From positions 1-64,000 of the forward strand of contig CALXDP010000001.1 in NCBI GenBank assembly GCA_944387095.1: DNA of 64,000 bases. The letters run 5' to 3'. Both the position numbers and the translations under genes were made by a program. Positions 1 through 6,877 of the stretch are shown piece by piece. The notes beneath the pieces are model-generated. The model was not told the origin of the DNA and ran no database searches. It worked only from the letters and a program-made list of their open reading frames with translations. Numbering within the stretch: position 1 is the first letter of the stretch; each line of letters begins with the position of its first letter. The stretch is from an uncultured Oscillospiraceae bacterium (GTDB lineage Bacteria; Bacillota; Clostridia; Oscillospirales; Oscillospiraceae).

Positions 1-65
1 ATCTTGTTCTTTCCCAGCTGGTAAAGTATTTAGGGGGGAGAGTGTGAGAGGGGGGAAGCGCAAAA

Positions 66-93
66 AACTCCCCGGCCAGCCAGCCGGGGAGTT
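66..93 (-). terminator. Rho-independent terminator
   Basis: Perfect 11-bp stem (AACTCCCCGGC / GCCGGGGAGTT) around a 6-nt loop. Read on the minus strand the stem runs into TTTTTT, the usual intrinsic terminator pattern. Confidence 0.75.
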
Positions 94-226
94 CCTGAAA
101 AAGGGCGCACTACCCCCTTGTATTTTGAGGGTTTGATTTTGTGCCGTTTTGGGCTTTCGTCAATCTATCTATTTGACAGGCGTAAACTTCTACACATTTG
201 TGGGCGGGGAAAAGGGCCGCAGAACG

Positions 227-275
227 CAAAAAAGCGGGGCCTCCGACCTGAAAAATCAGGCGGAAGCCCCGCTTG
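227..275 (-). terminator. Long hairpin terminator
   Basis: Stem AAGCGGGGC..TCCG pairs with CGGA..GCCCCGCTT with one mismatch, capped by an inner CCTGA/TCAGG hairpin. On the minus strand it is followed by a run of T. The transcript it ends is not identified. Confidence 0.65.
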
Positions 276-370
276 TGGGGTTTCGCTGCGGATTTTGCCT
301 TGGACATCCACGGTAAAACCGTTTTGCGGATTTTCCGTCCAAAAGCCCGCAAACCCGCATGAATCCTAAG

Positions 371-405
371 AAAAAAAGGGTTGACATCTTTTTTGTCAAC
401 CCTTC
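371..405 (-). terminator. tRNA-Leu terminator
   Basis: GGGTTGACA pairs with TGTCAACCC, and on the minus strand the stem is followed by TTTTTTT. It starts two bases beyond the CCA end of tRNA-Leu. Confidence 0.85.
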
Positions 406-406
406 A

Positions 407-493
407 TGGTGCCGGTGGTGGGACTCGAACCCACACGCCATCGCTGGCAATGGATTTTGAATCCACCTCGTCTACCAATTCCAACACACCGGC
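407..493 (-). tRNA. tRNA-Leu (CAA)
   Basis: An 87-nt class II tRNA with the CCA end encoded. Acceptor arms GCCGGTG and CACCGGC pair fully, the T arm carries GGTTCGAGTCCC, the long variable arm is typical of tRNA-Leu, and the anticodon loop TTCAAAA gives anticodon CAA (codon UUG). It has its own promoter and terminator, so it is a single-gene transcript. Confidence 0.95.
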
Positions 494-506
494 AGTTGCG
501 AGAGAG

Positions 507-535
507 ATTATACAGCAAAGGCGGAAAAAACGCAA
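507..535 (-). promoter_or_regulatory. tRNA-Leu promoter
   Basis: On the minus strand TTGCGT, a 17-bp spacer and a perfect TATAAT. The -10 lies 13 bp upstream of the mature tRNA 5' end. It sits just past the stop codon of the upstream AAA+ gene. Confidence 0.8.
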
Positions 536-546
536 GAGAAAAAGTC

Positions 547-2004
547 TCAGCTCTCTGTTTTTTTCTCCTGAGGTAGATCCAGATCGTCCAGGGTGAAGGT
601 CATCAGATCCTCCTTCTTGGGAGACTCTAGCCCAGCCAAGCGGTTGGCCTGCCGGGCCACGGCCGTCTCAAACACATTGCGCACATCCCGGGCATTGCCA
701 AAGTTCTCATCCCGGTCGTCATACATCTCCTGAAACGCCCTCCCCGCTGCCTGGGCCGTCGCTTCCTCCATGGTATAGCCATTCTTTTCACACATGGAGC
801 GGAAGATCTCCATGAGCTGCTCTCCGTTATAGTCCTCAAAGTAGAAGTATTTGTTAAAGCGGCTCTCCAGCCCCGGATTGGCATGGATGAAATTCCACAT
901 CAATTCGGTATATCCGGCCACAATGACGATCAGGTCGTCCCGGTGGTCTTCCATCCCCTTGAGCAGCACCTCGATAGCCTCCCGGCCAAAGTCATTGGGG
1001 GCGTCCTGGTTGGCCAGGGCATAGGCCTCGTCGATGAACAGCACGCCCCCCTTGGCCTTTTCGATCACCTCCTGGGTCTTCAGCGCGGTCTGTCCCACAA
1101 AGCCGGCCACCAGCCCTGACCGGTCCACCTCCACCAGCTGCCCCTTGCTGAGTACGCCAATGGCATGGTAAATCCGGGCCAGCAGCCGGGCCACCGTGGT
1201 CTTTCCTGTGCCCGGATTGCCCATGAATACCAGGTGCAGGGACAGGGGCGGCACCGGCAGGCCAGCCTCCTGGCGCAGTTTGCGCACCTTGACCAGGTTG
1301 ATCAGACTCTTCACGTCCTCCTTGACCTTCTCCAGTCCACACAGTCCATCCAGCTGCGCCAAAAGATCCTCCACTTTTTCCTCAGGCAGCTGCTCTTCCC
1401 CCTGGGCCGTCTGGTCCGCCGCCTCCGGCGTGGTCCTTGCATCCTGGGGCCGTCCGGTGGGAATGGGCTCACCGTCCGCCCGCCGGGTGACAAAATCCTG
1501 CACATCCAGGGTGCTCTTCCCGCCGGGCACGCCGGCCTTATCACAGTAAGCGCCGAGGGAATCGGCACAGGCGTTGACAAACCCGGCCTCCGCCTCGCTC
1601 ACCTTCCCGTCCACCGCCGCGAAGAGCAGCAGCATCAAGGTAAAGGTGTCCACAAACCGGCGGCTGCACTGACCGCCCAGTTCCAGGTCTGCCTTCACCA
1701 TCCTCCGGAAAAAGCCGGGCAGCACAAATCCGGAATACTGGCTGACCGCGGTGGCCAGCTCCCAATAGAGGGCGGTGGGCACCGGGTTCCCCTTGGCGTA
1801 AATGGCATTGTAGCATTCCACATGCAGCGGGGTGATTCCAGACTGGTCCTTCTGCCACACCCCGCAGGCGCAGTCCCGCAAAAAGCCGTCCGACTCCCGT
1901 CCAAAGGCCACCCTGGCCGCCGGGTCCCGGATCTGGCGGCGGAAGGCTGTCATCGCCTCATCATACTGTTTATGCACAACGGCTGGGGTCATCGGCTGAG
2001 CCAT
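547..2004 (-). CDS. TerB-like / CbbX-SpoVK type AAA+ ATPase
   Basis: A 485-aa AAA+ ATPase. Residues about 110-150 (LLLFAAVDGKVSEAEAGF) resemble a TerB-like helical domain. A linker rich in Glu and Pro follows, then a single AAA+ module from about residue 215, with Walker A GNPGTGKT, Walker B GVLFIDEAYAL and an arginine-finger stretch GLESRFNKYF. The module is of the CbbX/SpoVK clade, whose members remodel protein complexes; the client here is unknown. The ATG at 2004 is chosen because AAAGGA precedes it at about 10 bp. The frame stays open upstream, but that part has low-complexity, unlikely composition. It is transcribed away from the zinc-ribbon gene at 2235, each gene having its own promoter. 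The AAA+ assignment is firm; the biological role is not. Confidence 0.88.
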   Translation of the reverse strand: MAQPMTPAVVHKQYDEAMTAFRRQIRDPAARVAFGRESDGFLRDCACGVWQKDQSGITPLHVECYNAIYAKGNPVPTALYWELATAVSQYSGFVLPGFFRRMVKADLELGGQCSRRFVDTFTLMLLLFAAVDGKVSEAEAGFVNACADSLGAYCDKAGVPGGKSTLDVQDFVTRRADGEPIPTGRPQDARTTPEAADQTAQGEEQLPEEKVEDLLAQLDGLCGLEKVKEDVKSLINLVKVRKLRQEAGLPVPPLSLHLVFMGNPGTGKTTVARLLARIYHAIGVLSKGQLVEVDRSGLVAGFVGQTALKTQEVIEKAKGGVLFIDEAYALANQDAPNDFGREAIEVLLKGMEDHRDDLIVIVAGYTELMWNFIHANPGLESRFNKYFYFEDYNGEQLMEIFRSMCEKNGYTMEEATAQAAGRAFQEMYDDRDENFGNARDVRNVFETAVARQANRLAGLESPKKEDLMTFTLDDLDLPQEKKTES

Positions 2005-2070
2005 GGCCGTCACATCCTTTCCGCACCGTCTGCCGGGCCGTTCTCTCCACCGGCGGCTGATCTGTGTCCT

Positions 2071-2099
2071 ATTATAATGCGTGCCGGGCAAAGCCGCAA
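2071..2099 (-). promoter_or_regulatory. Promoter of the AAA+ gene
   Basis: On the minus strand TTGCGG, 17 bp, TATAAT, about 65 bp upstream of the chosen start codon. Confidence 0.7.
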
Positions 2100-2165
2100 G
2101 CCCCAGAAGACAGGAAGCGACCAAAATATTCCCAGCATCCCCCAGGTAGACATAATTAAAAAAGA

Positions 2166-2194
2166 TTGACGGATTGCCTCGAAGCGTGTAGTAT
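2166..2194 (+). promoter_or_regulatory. Promoter of the zinc-ribbon/SH3 gene
   Basis: TTGACG, 17 bp, TAGTAT, about 40 bp upstream of the ATG at 2235. Confidence 0.65.
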
Positions 2195-2234
2195 AGTTCT
2201 ATCCATGATTTTATCGACAATGGAGGAATCCAAC

Positions 2235-3338
2235 ATGGCCCGAAGAAGCAATCTGGACGGTCTGATCCACTGTGACGCCTGTGGAGAGGATTACAGTGCA
2301 ACCTATAAACGCTGCCCTTTCTGTGGTGAGCCTCCCCAGGGCAGCCGCCCCTCCCGCGCAGCCCGGGATATCCAGTCTGATGGTCTGGAGGACGAGGATG
2401 ACGGCTATGTCTTTGACGGACAGGACGCCTTTGAGGACGACCCGGAGCCCGTGCGCCCCATGAGAGCAAAGGGGGGCAAACGTCTTGCCACCAACAGCGG
2501 CAGCCGGCGCGCCGGCACGTCCTCCCGCGCCTCCGCTTCCGGCAGACCGTCCGGCTCCGCCCGGTCTTCCGGTGACCGGCGCGGTTCCGGCACGCAGGGC
2601 GATGACCGCCGGCCATCTGAGCCCATCAACTGGCCCCGCCTGATCACCTTCCTGTGTTCTCTGGTGATCATCGCCGCGGCGCTGGTCATCGTCTTTACCG
2701 TGATTTACCCCCAGCTGCGCCAGGATCCCGCGCCGGCCAGCTCTTCCTCCCAGGCCCCGGACGGCAGTGAGCAACCCTCCCTGTCCCCCAACCCCTCTGG
2801 CCAGGAGGTTCCCCTGACCAGCCTGTCTCTGGATACCACCCAGCTGACTCTGCCCGCGGGCGGCACTCACCAGTTCGTCCTCGCCCTGGAGCCGGCGGAC
2901 TGGGTGGGCGCCCCGGTCTGGACCACCTCTGACGCGAGCGTGGCCACGGTGGATGCCACCGGGCTGGTGACCAACGTCAACACCACAGCCTCCACCGCTC
3001 AGGTGACCATCACCGTCACTGCCGGCGGTCTGACCGCCCAGTGCACCGTCTCTTGCAGCGGCGTCGGGACGGTCACCAGCGATCCCCCCGCCGTGACCAC
3101 ACCCTCCGGCGGTGAGCTGACCCCCGGCTCCGCCGGCACCATTGTCAACGCCGACAGCGGCCTGCGGGTGCGCTCCGGCCCTGGCACCTCTTATGAGGTG
3201 CTGGCCAGCCTGCTCAACGGCGACGCTGTCACCGTGGTGGCCGACGCCGGCGGCGGCTGGTACGAGATCACCTATATCGGCTCCGGCGGCCAGGAAAACA
3301 CCGGCTACATCATGGGCGAGTATATCTCCGTGCCCTGA
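2235..3338 (+). CDS. Membrane-anchored zinc-ribbon, Ig-like, SH3 protein
   Basis: A 367-aa protein. The N-terminus is a zinc ribbon (HCDACGEDY ... RCPFCGE). Then come a low-complexity Ser/Arg/Gly segment, one membrane helix at about residues 135-155 (LITFLCSLVIIAAALVIVF), a Ser/Pro-rich stalk, a BIG2-type Ig-like domain (about 205-275) and a C-terminal bacterial SH3 domain (LRVRSGPGTSYEVLASL). The order predicts a cytoplasmic zinc ribbon and an outward SH3 domain that could bind peptidoglycan or surface polymers. GGAGG at 2222-2226 sets the start. The next gene begins 36 bp downstream and may be co-transcribed. Domain calls are good; the function (envelope sensing or scaffolding) is inference. 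Confidence 0.85.
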   Translation: MARRSNLDGLIHCDACGEDYSATYKRCPFCGEPPQGSRPSRAARDIQSDGLEDEDDGYVFDGQDAFEDDPEPVRPMRAKGGKRLATNSGSRRAGTSSRASASGRPSGSARSSGDRRGSGTQGDDRRPSEPINWPRLITFLCSLVIIAAALVIVFTVIYPQLRQDPAPASSSSQAPDGSEQPSLSPNPSGQEVPLTSLSLDTTQLTLPAGGTHQFVLALEPADWVGAPVWTTSDASVATVDATGLVTNVNTTASTAQVTITVTAGGLTAQCTVSCSGVGTVTSDPPAVTTPSGGELTPGSAGTIVNADSGLRVRSGPGTSYEVLASLLNGDAVTVVADAGGGWYEITYIGSGGQENTGYIMGEYISVP

Positions 3339-3374
3339 CGCTCGCCCATCCACTTCTTCCGGGAGGGACCCCAC

Positions 3375-4010
3375 ATGCTGAAAACCGACCATATCTGCGT
3401 GATGAACCTGGAAAACGCCATGCGGGGAGCCCGCAACCCCCTGAACAGCTGGGCCAGGAGCGACAGCGCCTACAACGCCTCGGGAGAGTACGTCCTGGGC
3501 CCCAACGACCTGGATTTGGCCGTCCGGCTGTGCCGGGCGGGCAGCGATCACCGGAAGTTCCTCCGGCAGATCCTGGTATCCATGGACATCACCGCCCCCA
3601 TGTACTGGTGGAAGGAGTTTGACACCTACAAGGTGGGCACTGTGGCCAACTCCACCTCCACCATGCACAAGATCCACGCCAAGCCCTTTTCCCTGGAGGA
3701 CTTCAGCGCCGACCACATGACCCCCGCCTCCCTGGAGCAGTTTGAGCGGTTTCTGGGCTACCTGGAGCAGGTCCGCCTGCGATACCTGGACACCAAGGAC
3801 AAGGCCCACTGGTACGACCTGATCCAGCTGCTCCCTTCCAGCTATAACCAGATGCGCACCGTCACCCTGAACTACGAGGTGCTGGCCAACCTCTACTATG
3901 CCCGCCGGGGCCACAAGCTGGACGAGTGGCATGCCCTGTGCGATACCATGCTCACCCTTCCCTATGCCAGACAGCTCCTCGGCGCCTGCGGCAACGAGGA
4001 ACTGAGCTGA
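3375..4010 (+). CDS. Conserved hypothetical protein, possibly distantly ThyX-like
   Basis: A 211-aa soluble protein rich in Trp, Tyr and His. The core MYWWKEFDTYKVGTVANSTS followed by TMHKIH looks like a conserved active-site-type block. I recall proteins with this block from clostridial genomes and prophages, annotated as hypothetical. The pattern of buried helix then charged/Ser/Thr loop is loosely reminiscent of ThyX-type thymidylate synthases, but the ThyX signature RHRxxSxNExSxRY is absent, so I do not assign that function. GGGAGGGA at 3360-3367 precedes the ATG at 3375. Its last codons and terminator are repeated at 5171-5242, beyond the APH-like gene. Coding status is secure, function unknown. 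Confidence 0.8.
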   Translation: MLKTDHICVMNLENAMRGARNPLNSWARSDSAYNASGEYVLGPNDLDLAVRLCRAGSDHRKFLRQILVSMDITAPMYWWKEFDTYKVGTVANSTSTMHKIHAKPFSLEDFSADHMTPASLEQFERFLGYLEQVRLRYLDTKDKAHWYDLIQLLPSSYNQMRTVTLNYEVLANLYYARRGHKLDEWHALCDTMLTLPYARQLLGACGNEELS

Positions 4011-4023
4011 GACAAAACGCAAG

Positions 4024-4063
4024 AAATTCCTGCGGTGCGGTTGTTCGCCTGCAGGAATTTTTT
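4024..4063 (+). terminator. Terminator of the 211-aa gene
   Basis: AAATTCCTGC pairs with GCAGGAATTT, followed by more T. It starts 14 bases past the stop codon, and a diverged copy lies at 5210-5242. Confidence 0.85.
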
Positions 4064-4092
4064 CCCTATCCTTAGCAAAGAAGGTGTCTGAT

Positions 4093-5125
4093 GTGTTTGA
4101 GGTGTTTTCCGCCGATCTGGAATTGGTTCTGGCTGACTTCGGCTTTCAAAATGGCCTGGAGTCTTTTTCTGAACTCCAGCGATACCACTATGAGAAGGAC
4201 AATCCGAATTCCAAAGAGGTTCGCCTGATTGTGAAAGTCACGTCCCGCAATGGCCCCGATCTGGTCGTGCGGTTCAAAAACGAGGCTGACGTGTCTCTGG
4301 ATCTCATAGAAAGTCAAAGTCAGTTCGCAGATCTGCTGCGCCGGAATGGCATCCTATGTCCCATCCAATATCCCTCTGGCGGCTCCTTTGCCAAATGGCA
4401 CCACATCCACGGCTACGATGTGATCGTGACTGTTGAGGAGTATGTCACCGGGGAGCTCCCCTATGTAACCCCGGAATTATCGGAGCAAACTGGGAGATTG
4501 CTGGCACAGTCTCACAACGTGGCTGAGGCGCACGATTTCCACATTGCAAACGACGTCTTATTTGACCCATTTGCCCGCAACGACCTGTTCTCTTTCTCTG
4601 ACTTTGCCTCCATCACCCCTGGCCTGGTCGATGGCGATCTGGAGCTGCACCGATACATCTGCGCCAAATATGAAGAATATATGGCGGTTCTCTCCCCTCT
4701 CAGGGAGTCCCCCCGCTACGCAGTGCAGGGGGACATCAGCAACTGCAACTTGTTCCAGTCCCCACAGGGTGTTCTGGGTATGTTTGACTTTAACCGCAGC
4801 GGAGACAACAGTCTCTACTGCGATGCGGTCATGCAGGCCGTCTTTGAGTCCCGCCTTATGGACTACCCCCATTCCCACACGAAGGAGGATGAACTCTTGC
4901 TTCTTCAGGCCTTTCTCCGCGGCTATCAATCGGAGCGTCCCTTCACTGCCGAGCAGAAAGTTCTGTTCCCATACTTGTATACGATCGACCTTCTGGCTCA
5001 TGGATATACGCTGGAGGGAGGACAGCCTGCTCAACATGTCCGCCAGCGGTAATTCTCCCGCCGTGCATCGCTGGCTGGAGGAACTGGCACGGCGCATCTC
5101 CAATCTTTCTTCCGGAATCCTATAG
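4093..5125 (+). pseudogene. APH-family phosphotransferase, C-terminally frameshifted
   Basis: An aminoglycoside/choline-kinase-like (APH) fold protein. The catalytic and metal-binding blocks are visible as QGDISNCNLF (Brenner-type HGDLHxxN, with Gln replacing the usual His) and MFDFNRSGD (DFG-like). The substrate is unknown; the Gln and the divergent fold make antibiotic resistance unlikely. The intact frame stops at 5052, but at GAGGGAGG (5014-5021) one extra G appears to shift the frame. Removing one G from 5016-5018 restores a natural C-terminus (EEDSLLNMSASGNS ... RRISNLSSGIL) ending at 5125. The GTG at 4093 is preferred because AGAAGG precedes it by 8 bp; a GTG at 4084 is the alternative. 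The gene lies between two copies of the neighbouring gene's 3' end, as if inserted. A sequencing error at the G-run is possible, and the 320-aa product may still fold. Confidence 0.7.
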
Positions 5126-5170
5126 CCGCTCCTTCTGCGTCAGGTTATCCCTCCAACCAGCGCTTCAGCA

Positions 5171-5242
5171 CCTGCGGCAACGAGGAACTGGACTGAGATA
5201 AAACGCAAGAAATCCCTGCGGTGATTCCGCAGGGATTTCTTC
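5171..5242 (+). repeat. Second copy of the 211-aa gene's 3' end and terminator
   Basis: Bases 5171-5223 match 3985-4037 over 53 bp with about four differences. They cover the codons for CGNEEL, the stop, the ACGCAAGAAAT leader and the start of the terminator. The terminator itself is repeated with compensatory changes (AAATCCCTGCGG / CCGCAGGGATTT at 5210-5238). No start or upstream part of the gene accompanies this copy. The two copies bracket the APH-like gene. Confidence 0.85.
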
Positions 5243-5616
5243 ATACTGCTTGCTGACCGGAGTATGCCCACCTTTCAGATGCTCCATTCCCTCACCATGA
5301 CCACAGGAGTGCTTAGATGTTGAAGCGTACACACTCCACCAGCCGCTATTATTTCCGTCTTCTCCTCTCTTCCAGAATCTTGGGCGCTATAGACAGCTGG
5401 AAGGCAAAGAAGTGCACAGGTCATCGAATGCGGGAGATCCAGTAAATTCAAACCAATGAAATATACGCAAAAAAGCGGCTAAACTTTTCCAAGTTACATT
5501 CATTATAGCTTCATCTACATGTTCTCTCTCCATATATTACCGCAGCTCCCATCCCAGTTGAAACCGGCAGAGCACTTCATGGCTGGAGATCCAGAATGGG
5601 CATAGAAACACACTGT
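5243..5616. other. Gene-free, stop-rich accessory stretch
   Basis: Base composition is more AT-rich than in the flanking genes and stop codons occur in all six frames. I see no start with a ribosome site, no tRNA and no strong hairpin. It looks like decayed accessory DNA between the APH-like gene and the convergent small membrane genes. Confidence 0.5.
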
Positions 5617-5790
5617 TTATTTTTTATGAGGTTTCATTAAAAACAATGCGACAATCACCAGCACAAATCCTATGATCAATAACAACAAAGAATACGGTTT
5701 GGGTAAGATCTGCTCCAATAGACTTGTGGATAACACGATCAACAGCGCACCAATGACTGCTGTCATAATCGTCATATAAAACTTGACCAT
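5617..5790 (-). CDS. Small two-helix membrane protein (57 aa)
   Basis: Open frame of 57 residues beginning MVKFYMTIMTAVIGALLIVL. Two hydrophobic segments (about residues 6-25 and 34-53) are separated by a short EQILPKPYS loop, and the tail PHKK is basic, giving a likely helical hairpin with both ends in the cytoplasm. The ribosome site is weak (GGTGTGA). It follows the other minus-strand membrane genes at 5903-7996 and may be the last gene of that cluster. No family recognised. Hydrophobicity, coding direction and context support it, but its small size limits confidence. Confidence 0.5.
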   Translation of the reverse strand: MVKFYMTIMTAVIGALLIVLSTSLLEQILPKPYSLLLLIIGFVLVIVALFLMKPHKK

Positions 5791-5902
5791 TTAGATATCA
5801 CACCATCCACTATTCTCGTATTGATCCCTCGTGTCCCTTGCGTTTGCCGCCTGTTGTTCTCTCGATCTTCAGGGACAGACAGGGAGATATATTATCCTAT
5901 TG

Positions 5903-6204
5903 TCATTTCTGAGGCTGTATGGAGTCACATGAATCCTGATAAACATCTTCCTTCAGATCATCATTCTTGTCAAACAAATCCCACTCCTCATCCGAACCAA
6001 TTGCGTTCATCCAAAAGATCGTAGACAGGATGGTGCAGAGCAGAGCCGCTACAAATACTACTGGCAGTTTATCATAGCTCTCCGACGACCAGTTTATGAA
6101 GAACCAGCCTACCGGCCCCAGCGTTACCAATGTCATGACAACTGGGGGGCTATATCGTATGATTTTACTGTGTGCTTGCGTTCTGTGTACTTATGTTTCT
6201 TCAT
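5903..6204 (-). pseudogene. Membrane protein broken by a homopolymer frameshift
   Basis: An open frame from an ATG at 6136 gives 77 aa with hydrophobic segments TLVTLGPVGWFFINW and PVVFVAALLCTILSTIFW and an acidic tail, but it has no ribosome site. An ATG at 6204 with a good site (GAGGAGG) reads MKKHKYTERKHTVKSYDIAP and then stops at TCATGA. The frames would join as one protein of about 100 aa if the run of six C on the minus strand (G at 6144-6149 on the plus strand) had seven. This points to a one-base deletion, slipped-strand phase variation or a sequencing error. Function unknown; it belongs to the local membrane-protein cluster. Confidence 0.55.
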
Positions 6205-6353
6205 ATATCCTCCTCTGCGCTCTCCCAGCCGCAACCGCGGATCTGAGGAGCTGGATCCTATTTCTATTTTGATGCGGGTGAAACCCTTTCCTATATCAGG
6301 CTATACGGCGGGGCGTTATCCTTGGATCCCGCACTGCGTCATGCCCCCTTTCC

Positions 6354-6860
6354 CTATTTTACAGGTTTCGCGCTCCTATAATATTTGAGGTAATAAAATA
6401 AGAGCTGCGCATAGGAAATAGAAACGATGGTGATGAGATATGCCATTTCCAATCCGCTGCCAGCGGGCACCCCTCTTACAAGAAAGACGCAATCAACTGC
6501 CCACAACACAGCAAGTCCGATCATCACCACAAGTAATATGGATTGAAATGCCTTGGTTGTGACGATTTGGGACACATTGCTGCGCTCCGGTTCTTGGAAC
6601 ATATTGCGGACATAGAACAGATAGGAGAATAAGTAATACAGCGCATAGGCGATGAAGGCAACGGCCGGCGTCAACCACAGGGCGGGCTGTACAAGACGAA
6701 ACACTCCAACAAATACAGCGTGAAAGCAGACCCAAAACAAGATATGGCATCTCAGCAGTGTTTTGTGGAAGGTAAATACACACAGATAGTATGGAAGAAG
6801 CAAGAACACGCCAACGCTGACCCAAATCATCCAATCCATCATCATTTCAAACACCCCCAT
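6354..6860 (-). CDS. Multi-pass membrane protein, unknown
   Basis: A 168-aa hydrophobic protein with about five predicted membrane helices (for example MIWVSVGVFLLLPYYLCVF, FWVCFHAVFVGVFRLV, ILLVVMIGLAVLWAVDCVFL). It ends in a short basic tail. The ATG at 6860 lies 18 bp from the stop of the upstream gene, so the two are probably co-transcribed. Three consecutive ATGs from 6845 preceded by GGGGGTG are an alternative start. No enzyme motif is visible and I do not recognise the family. Confidence 0.65.
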   Translation of the reverse strand: MGVFEMMMDWMIWVSVGVFLLLPYYLCVFTFHKTLLRCHILFWVCFHAVFVGVFRLVQPALWLTPAVAFIAYALYYLFSYLFYVRNMFQEPERSNVSQIVTTKAFQSILLVVMIGLAVLWAVDCVFLVRGVPAGSGLEMAYLITIVSISYAQLLFYYLKYYRSAKPVK

Positions 6861-6877
6861 AAACTAAGTTTGCCTCT

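Larger units (their letters stand above)
1..406. other. Gene-free segment downstream of tRNA-Leu
   Basis: I find no convincing protein gene here. Short open frames exist on both strands, but none has a ribosome site or a recognisable product. The segment holds three hairpins, all with T-runs on the minus strand, so it looks like the untranslated zone downstream of the minus-strand tRNA-Leu plus the end of an unseen or decayed minus-strand transcript. Two successive terminators after the tRNA suggest that a short untranslated transcript or gene remnant once lay between them. Confidence 0.5.

Noticed and set aside
118-369. 83-aa and 80-aa open frames in the first 400 bases
   Set aside because: No ribosome sites, they span terminator hairpins, and no family is recognised.
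2211-4022. 603-aa minus-strand open frame opposite the zinc-ribbon/SH3 and 211-aa genes
   Set aside because: Gly/Val/His-rich composition with no domain; it is the antisense shadow of two well-supported plus-strand genes.
4093-5125. APH-like gene as an aminoglycoside resistance determinant
   Set aside because: Divergent catalytic loop (Gln for His), no close likeness to a known resistance enzyme, and a probable frameshift; only the fold can be supported.
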